Part shown: positions 58,815 to 64,000 of the stretch, piece by piece
Layout of the letters: each line of letters opens with the position of its first letter
Position numbering within the stretch: position 1 is the stretch's first letter
Source: Mesorhizobium sp. 131-2-1
Lineage (GTDB): Bacteria; Pseudomonadota; Alphaproteobacteria; Rhizobiales; Rhizobiaceae
Assembly: GCF_016756535.1 (NCBI RefSeq)
Contig: NZ_AP023247.1
Location: 5,022,501-5,086,500 of the forward strand
Length of the DNA stretch: 64,000 bases
Direction: 5' to 3'
Notes under the pieces: model-generated
Databases searched by the model: none
Seen by the model: only the letters and a program-made list of their open reading frames with translations
What the model was told of the DNA's origin: nothing
Translations under genes and position numbers: made by a program

Positions 58815-59347
58815 ATGGTTCCCAGCAGTATCCTCAGATCGAGGCCGAGCGAGGCAGTCTGCAGATAGGCGGCATCGGTTTCGGCGCAAAGCCTCGGGTC
58901 CGACATGTCGATACCCCGGATCTGCGCGAGGCCGGTGATGCCGGGAAGCGCCGACAGCACGCCCAGTTCCCGCCGCCGCTCGATCAGCTCCGTCTGCGTG
59001 GGCAGGCATGGGCGCGGGCCGACCAGGCTCATCTCACCCTTCAGAACGTTCCAAAGCTGCGGCAACTCGTCGATCTTGGTCCCGCGCAACGCCTTGCCGA
59101 CGGCGGTAACGGCGTGCGAGGGCGCCTCATGCGTGGGTAGCGACGGCGTTCCCCGGTACATGGTCCGCAGCTTGTGGCAGCGAAACGGCACACCGCCCTG
59201 CCCGACCCTGGCCTGGGAAAACAGAACTGGCCCGGGTGACGACACCCTGATGGCCAGCATGGCAACAAGCAGCACGGGCGACGCCACCACCAGCATCGCC
59301 GCCGCCGCCACAAGATCGAAGGTTCGCTTCGGCCCTTTCGGGGTCAT
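58802..59347 (-). CDS. Undecaprenyl-phosphate sugar-1-phosphate transferase (Bac_transf family)
   Basis: 181 residues, the short form with one membrane helix (about 8-30). Signature motifs in order: FRCHKLRTM, GTKIDELPQLWNVLKGEMSLVGPRP, and LPGITGLAQI. It starts polysaccharide repeat assembly on the lipid carrier, as WcaJ or PglC do. Convergent with the epimerase gene. It sits 106 bases downstream of the dehydratase gene on the same strand, so likely in the same transcript. Confidence 0.9.
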   Translation of the reverse strand: MTPKGPKRTFDLVAAAAMLVVASPVLLVAMLAIRVSSPGPVLFSQARVGQGGVPFRCHKLRTMYRGTPSLPTHEAPSHAVTAVGKALRGTKIDELPQLWNVLKGEMSLVGPRPCLPTQTELIERRRELGVLSALPGITGLAQIRGIDMSDPRLCAETDAAYLQTASLGLDLRILLGTIYRA

Positions 59348-59453
59348 CCAATGTTGCTCCGCCGTCGACGATCCAGGTCCGGCGCAACCGAATGCCAGTC
59401 CGCGAGGTTACCGGGTTGGCTTCAATAGCCAATCATCGTCGCGCGGGACAGGC

Positions 59454-61448
59454 CTAACCTGCCTGTCCAACCGCTTTCGGGCTGGCTGCCCGCAGTGCCC
59501 CGGTCGGAATCTTTTCGGCCTCGTGCAGGCCCGCCAGGACGGAAAGGGCGGCCGCCTTGTCCTGGTCCCGCATCGCCGCCTGCAGCGCCGTCAGCGCGAC
59601 CTGAATCCTCGGCCACTCCACCACATCGGCCCGCAGGCCGAAAATCTTGGCGATATCCAGCGCGACGACCTCTTCATTCTCGCCCTGAAGCGTCTCATGC
59701 AGCTTCTCGCCCGGCCTGATGCCGGTGAAGCGGATCGGAATGTCGGTATAGGGGCTCTTACCCGCCATACGGATCATGGTTTCGGCGACTTCGAGGATCG
59801 GCACGGGCTTGCCCATGTCCAGCATATAGATGGCGTAGTCGTCCATGCCCTCACGCTGCTCGGCATCGGCGGCCGACATGATGACGAGATCGACGGCCTC
59901 CGCCACCGTCATGAAATAGCGGGTCATGCGCCGGTCGGTGATGGTGACGGGGCCGCCGGCCTCGATCTGCGCCTGGAAGATGGTGGCCACCGAACCGTTG
60001 GAGCCGAACACGTTGCCGAAGCGCACGGCGATGAACTTGGTGCCGGAACGGCGTCCGCCCTGCCCGACGGCCTGCGTTTCGTGGAGCGAGCTCACGATCT
60101 GCTCGGCCGCCCTCTTGGTGATGCCGAGCACCGAGGTCGGGTCGACCGCCTTGTCGCTCGATATCAAAAGGAACTGCGGAACCCCGCATTTGGCGGCAAC
60201 CTCGGCGCAGGCGAGCGTACCGAAGATATTGGTCTGGATCGCCGATTCCCAGTTCTCCTCGAGCAACGGCACGTGTTTCAGCGCCGCCGCGTGGAAGATG
60301 ATGCACGGCTTGAATTCGCCGACGACGCGGGTCATCTGGCGCCGGTCGGTGACGTCGACGATACGGCTCTTGAGGCGATCGTGGTCCTTTTCGCCGATGG
60401 ACTGGTCGAGCTGGAAGATGCCGAATTCCGAAATGTCGGCGACCAGAACGGCCTCCGCGCCGAGTTCCAGCGAGCGCTTGACCAGGATGCGGCCGATGGA
60501 CCCGGCGCCCCCGGTGACCAGTACGCGCTTGCCGCGGACGAAGGCGCCGATGCGTTCGATGTCGGACGGCACGGTCGAGCGGCGCAGGATGGTTTCCATC
60601 TCGACGGCGTCGAGCACAAGCTTGCCGCCTTGCCCAAGTTCCGAGAAGCCCGAGAACTGGACGACGGCGATGCCGCTGTGGCGGGCGACGCGAACCAGCT
60701 CCGAATACTCCTCGATCTCGCGTTCGGCGCCATTGCCAAAGATAAGCAGGTCGATATTTTCCGTGCCCCTGGCGTATTCCTCGAGCACTTCGACCAGCCG
60801 CGGGCGGGCGGCCACCACCGGAACGCCCTGGATCTGCGTGCCCAGCGGCGCCCCGCCTTCGATCGCCATGATGCCGGCGATGGCATACTCGGCGGGCTGC
60901 GCGGTGCGCGTAAAACGGATGATCACGTCGGCCTCGCTCAACCTGCCGATGAACAGCGCCTGCTTGGTCCGCGCGTCGCCTGCGTCCTTCCCGCGGCCGA
61001 GAATGCGCCAGCTCGCACCGTCGCGCAGGAACCGGTAGTAGAGCCTAGGCGCGGAAATGATGGTGAAGGAGACGAGGAAAAAGACGATGAATTGGCGCTC
61101 GTTGAGGCCGGTGACGGGCTGGAAGAAACGGAAGGCGAGCGAGGACAAATAGAGGGCTAGTGTCAGGATCCCGCAGCCCTTGAGGATGTTGAAGAAATCG
61201 GGCGTCGAGGCGAATCGCCAAACGGTGTTGTAAAGGCCGCAATATCTGAACAGCAGATGGGCAATCAGCACGATGACCGCCCAGCAGGCCAGGCCGCCAT
61301 AAGAGAACGCGTCGAACGACAGCCTCGACTGCGACAAAACCAGGCTGAGCGCCACCGCGATCAGGACCATGACGATGTCCTGAAGCATGATGATAGCACG
61401 CCGCATCTTCGGTCGAAGTCCGGACACGGCTTCTACATAGGATGTCAT
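59454..61448 (-). CDS. NDP-sugar 4,6-dehydratase, membrane-anchored (PglF/WbpM/CapD type)
   Basis: 664 residues from MTSYVEAV. Four N-terminal membrane helices (about 15-140) precede a degenerate Rossmann region (about 160-290) and a catalytic SDR domain from about 310: VTGGAGSIGRILVKRSL, HAAALKHVPLLE, LISSDKAVDPTSVLGITKR. It dehydrates UDP-GlcNAc-type sugars to the 4-keto-6-deoxy intermediate, which the aminotransferase at 51279 could then aminate. Confidence 0.92.
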   Translation of the reverse strand: MTSYVEAVSGLRPKMRRAIIMLQDIVMVLIAVALSLVLSQSRLSFDAFSYGGLACWAVIVLIAHLLFRYCGLYNTVWRFASTPDFFNILKGCGILTLALYLSSLAFRFFQPVTGLNERQFIVFFLVSFTIISAPRLYYRFLRDGASWRILGRGKDAGDARTKQALFIGRLSEADVIIRFTRTAQPAEYAIAGIMAIEGGAPLGTQIQGVPVVAARPRLVEVLEEYARGTENIDLLIFGNGAEREIEEYSELVRVARHSGIAVVQFSGFSELGQGGKLVLDAVEMETILRRSTVPSDIERIGAFVRGKRVLVTGGAGSIGRILVKRSLELGAEAVLVADISEFGIFQLDQSIGEKDHDRLKSRIVDVTDRRQMTRVVGEFKPCIIFHAAALKHVPLLEENWESAIQTNIFGTLACAEVAAKCGVPQFLLISSDKAVDPTSVLGITKRAAEQIVSSLHETQAVGQGGRRSGTKFIAVRFGNVFGSNGSVATIFQAQIEAGGPVTITDRRMTRYFMTVAEAVDLVIMSAADAEQREGMDDYAIYMLDMGKPVPILEVAETMIRMAGKSPYTDIPIRFTGIRPGEKLHETLQGENEEVVALDIAKIFGLRADVVEWPRIQVALTALQAAMRDQDKAAALSVLAGLHEAEKIPTGALRAASPKAVGQAG

Positions 61449-61703
61449 TGGGTAGTACTGAACTCCAGGCACGAAGACATTGCCGCTAGACTGGCGCCGG
61501 ACAGATCATCATCCTTGCACCGATCCAGAGCGCCATTCCCCAGCCCCTTCACCCCGTTATCGCATAGCGTGGAGTTGAGATCATCGCCATATATTTTTTT
61601 GGAAGCACGCAGGATTGAAGGCCTGCATACTTCTCGTCTGCAAATTGATCTGCTTGCGCGGACTGCGCCGGACTGGACAGTTGGGGTGCAACATTGGAGA
61701 TCG

Positions 61704-62633
61704 CTACAGCCGATCCGAGCCGGCGAAGGATCCGCCCGCATCGCCTTTTCCCTTTCCCAGCAAACGAGACACCACCCTTTGCGCGGACAGCCGCCAGTCC
61801 GGCGCCTGCCAGGCGAACGTGCTCCCGAACCTCGCCGTCGACAGGCGCGAATTGCCGGGGCGTCTAGCCCTGGTCGGATAGTCGCTGGTGGCGATATCGC
61901 GAACCCGCGCATGCGGACCGCCATGCGCACGGCTCATCTCCAGGACCTGGCGGGCAAAACCGCTCCAGTTGACCTCGCCGCTTCCCGCCAGATGGTAGAT
62001 GCCAAAGGCATCGAAATCGCCGTCGCCATCGAGCCTCGCCGCCACCTGCAGGATAGCGGCGGCGACATCGAATGCGGAGGTAGGGTTTCCCCATTGATCG
62101 GCCACCACCGCGATCTCGTCGCGGTCGCAGGCCAACCTCATCATGGTCTCAACGAAGTTCCTGCCGAAAGGACTGTAGAGCCACGCGGTGCGCAGGATCA
62201 GATGACGCGGATTGGCCGCCGCCACCGCCTGTTCGCCGGCAAGCTTCGAGGCGCCATAGACGTTGAGCGGAGCGGTGGCGTCGGTTTCGACATAGGCCCC
62301 GTCCTTGGTGCCGTCAAAGACGTAGTCGGTCGAAAGATGGATGACGGGAACGCCGAGCCGCGCCGCTGCCTGGGCGACGGCGCCGGCGCCGGCGGCGTTG
62401 ACCGCAAAGGCCATATCCTTCTCGTCTTCGGCCTGGTCGACAGCGGTGTAGGCGGCAGCGGAAACGACGATATCCGGCCTTGACGCCGCCAGTGCGTCGA
62501 ACACCGTATCGGGCCGAGCCAGGTCAAGTTCCGGTCGGCCAACGGCGACGACCCGCACCCCCTCCAGCCCTTGCCCGGCCTCAAGCAGGCTGGCAACCAC
62601 CTGGCCCGCGCGCCCGGTCACGACAAGTCTCAC
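61704..62633 (-). CDS. rfbD: dTDP-4-dehydrorhamnose reductase
   Basis: 309 residues. The NADPH motif is [13 protein letters not shown], with the catalytic Y-x3-K in [38 protein letters not shown] is the family signature. The start is GTG 62633, overlapping the rfbB stop as GTGA. Last step of dTDP-L-rhamnose synthesis. The 255 bases after its neighbour's start hold the dehydratase promoter and no gene. Confidence 0.93.
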   Translation of the reverse strand: MRLVVTGRAGQVVASLLEAGQGLEGVRVVAVGRPELDLARPDTVFDALAASRPDIVVSAAAYTAVDQAEDEKDMAFAVNAAGAGAVAQAAARLGVPVIHLSTDYVFDGTKDGAYVETDATAPLNVYGASKLAGEQAVAAANPRHLILRTAWLYSPFGRNFVETMMRLACDRDEIAVVADQWGNPTSAFDVAAAILQVAARLDGDGDFDAFGIYHLAGSGEVNWSGFARQVLEMSRAHGGPHARVRDIATSDYPTRARRPGNSRLSTARFGSTFAWQAPDWRLSAQRVVSRLLGKGKGDAGGSFAGSDRL

Positions 62634-63706
62634 GCCGCGCCCTTCCCGCCCGCGGCCCGGCCCAACCGCTCGCCGGAATAGCGCTGGTCACGGATCGGCC
62701 CCCACCACCATTCGTTGTCGAGGTACCAGTCGACGGTCGTTGCCAGACCCGTGTCGAAGTCCTCCCTCGGTGACCAGCCGAGATCGCGGCCGATCTTGGA
62801 GGCATCGATGGCGTAGCGGCGGTCATGCCCCGGGCGATCGGTGACGAAAGTGATCAGGTCGCGATAGCTGCCGCCGCTGGCGCGCGGCCGTCGACGGTCA
62901 AGAAGATCGCAGATCGCCTCGACGACGCCGAGATTGCTGCGTTCCGAATTGCCGCCGACATTGTAGCTTTCGCCCGGCCGCCCCTTCGTGGCGACAAGCT
63001 CCAGCGCCCTGGCATGGTCTTCCACATAGAGCCAGTCGCGCACATTGGCGCCGGCGCCATAGATCGGCAGCGGTTTCTCGTCGAGTGCGTTGAGGATGAC
63101 CAGTGGGATGAGCTTTTCGGGGAAATGATAGGGCCCATAATTGTTCGAGCAGTTGGAAAGCACCACCGGCAGGCCATAGGTCTCGTGCCAGGCCCGCACC
63201 AGATGATCGGAGGCGGCCTTCGAGGCGGAGTAGGGCGAGGATGGCGCATAGGGCGTCTCCTCGACGAACATGCCGCCGTCGAACGGCAGAGCGCCGAACA
63301 CCTCGTCGGTCGAGATCTGATGGAAACGGAAGCGGCCTTTGCGCCCTTGCGGCAGGTCGCGCCAGTATTCCAGGGCCGCACTCAGCATGCGGTACGTGCC
63401 GACGATGTTGGTCTCGATGAAGGTGTCGGGTCCGTCGATCGAGCGGTCGACATGGCTCTCGGCGGCGAGATTCATGACGATGTCGATGGCGTCGCGGTGC
63501 AAGATCTCCAGCACCGCCCTCTCGTCGCAAATATCGGCGTGAGCGAATTTGTAATTGCGCGCGTTCTCGACCGACCGCAGCGACTCAAGATTTCCGGCGT
63601 AGGTGAGCTTGTCGAGATTGGTTACGCGATAGGCCGGATTGGCGCACAGGTGCCTGCACACGGCCGAACCGATGAAACCGGCGCCGCCGGTCACCAGGAA
63701 ATTCAT
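62630..63706 (-). CDS. rfbB: dTDP-glucose 4,6-dehydratase
   Basis: 358 residues from ATG 63706, with GAGAGGAG just upstream. The NAD motif is [15 protein letters not shown]; the active-site triad lies in [13 protein letters not shown] and [14 protein letters not shown]. The conserved [17 protein letters not shown] follows. Second step of dTDP-L-rhamnose synthesis. Neighbours rfbC and rfbD are close on both sides; rfbA is not in view. Confidence 0.96.
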   Translation of the reverse strand: MNFLVTGGAGFIGSAVCRHLCANPAYRVTNLDKLTYAGNLESLRSVENARNYKFAHADICDERAVLEILHRDAIDIVMNLAAESHVDRSIDGPDTFIETNIVGTYRMLSAALEYWRDLPQGRKGRFRFHQISTDEVFGALPFDGGMFVEETPYAPSSPYSASKAASDHLVRAWHETYGLPVVLSNCSNNYGPYHFPEKLIPLVILNALDEKPLPIYGAGANVRDWLYVEDHARALELVATKGRPGESYNVGGNSERSNLGVVEAICDLLDRRRPRASGGSYRDLITFVTDRPGHDRRYAIDASKIGRDLGWSPREDFDTGLATTVDWYLDNEWWWGPIRDQRYSGERLGRAAGGKGAA

Positions 63707-63719
63707 GCCGCTCCTCTCC

Positions 63720-64000
63720 TCACGCAAACACCTCCGCGGCGGCAAGCACCGGCGCCTCGAGGTCCTTGTCCGAAAGCTGGAACCCGCCCGCCATTGCCGG
63801 CCATTCGATGCCGATGGCGGGGTCGTCGAACCGGATCGACCGCTGATCGGCAGGCGAATAAATGTCGGTCACCTTATACAGAACCTCGGTATCCGGCACG
63901 AGCGTGACGAACCCATGCGCGAAACCTTTCGGCACCAGGACTTGATTGCCTTTCTCGCTCGACAGTTCGACGGCGGCCCATTTGCCAAAGCTCTTCGAGC
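63720..64000 (-). CDS. rfbC: dTDP-4-dehydrorhamnose 3,5-epimerase (5' end beyond the window)
   Basis: The last 93 residues of the cupin-type epimerase are present: [27 protein letters not shown], then [28 protein letters not shown]. The motif VPKGFAHGF and the tyrosine in Y-K-V-T-D are characteristic. The N-terminal half with the catalytic His is cut off by the edge. It ends 13 bases before the rfbB start. Confidence 0.93.
   Translation of the reverse strand, partial: SKSFGKWAAVELSSEKGNQVLVPKGFAHGFVTLVPDTEVLYKVTDIYSPADQRSIRFDDPAIGIEWPAMAGGFQLSDKDLEAPVLAAAEVFA

Overview
The window reads as chromosomal DNA of a high-GC alphaproteobacterium of the Hyphomicrobiales, most likely Mesorhizobium or a close Phyllobacteriaceae relative. 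This is inferred from gene content and layout, not from a database search. The pointers are: a betI-betC-(PLP dehydratase)-betA-betB operon of rhizobial type; a class 3 (Rhizobium etli-type) asparaginase; the glgP-glgB-glgC-glgA-pgm-glgX order; an Frc-type fructose ABC transporter; a fused CysNC; and several palindromic mosaic intergenic elements. I see no insertion sequence, prophage or CRISPR array. One tRNA (Pro, CGG) is present.

Layout. 1-741: end of an upstream gene, then an AbrB-type antitoxin/Doc toxin pair behind two direct-repeat operator-like boxes. 738-2691: GreA/GreB-like factor and a Tat-exported beta-helix protein. 2837-5789: a ChoX-type choline-binding protein without its transporter partners, a zinc alcohol dehydrogenase and a divergent TetR regulator. 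5878-10080: an accessory catabolic module of flavin/2Fe-2S reductase, LysR regulator, and a tight amidohydrolase-Rieske ferredoxin-HD protein operon. It is the best candidate here for an uncharacterised pathway. 10087-12312: asparaginase and a thiolase. 12643-18919: bet operon turning choline-O-sulfate and choline into glycine betaine under BetI.

18929-23092: fused mannose-1-phosphate guanylyltransferase/AGE-type isomerase, and a LysR/NmrA divergent pair. 23284-23877: tRNA-Pro and a small lipoprotein. 23905-29331: an oligopeptide ABC transporter (SBP, two permeases, one fused double ATPase). 29632-31898: an orphan TadE/TadG-like pair. 31902-44978: a glycogen operon on the minus strand (glgP, glgB, glgC, glgA, pgm, glgX, plus a GH13 alpha-glucosidase). 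45120-50973: fructose uptake (frcB, frcC, frcA) facing frcR, a RbsD/FucU mutarotase and fructokinase across a 42-bp palindromic operator. 51279-64000: sugar aminotransferase, sulfate activation (cysD, cysNC, cysQ), and surface polysaccharide genes (O-antigen ligase-like, epimerase, sugar-phosphate transferase, NDP-sugar dehydratase, rfbD, rfbB, partial rfbC).

The common theme is uptake and breakdown of plant- or soil-derived osmolytes and sugars, storage as glycogen, and cell-surface polysaccharide synthesis. Non-coding structure is also rich: a 54-bp repeat present twice, a 115-bp near-perfect inverted repeat upstream of betI, a 173-bp mosaic palindrome between pgm and glgX, two mutually exclusive hairpins between glgP and glgB, and clear palindromic operators for BetI, FrcR and a LysR protein.
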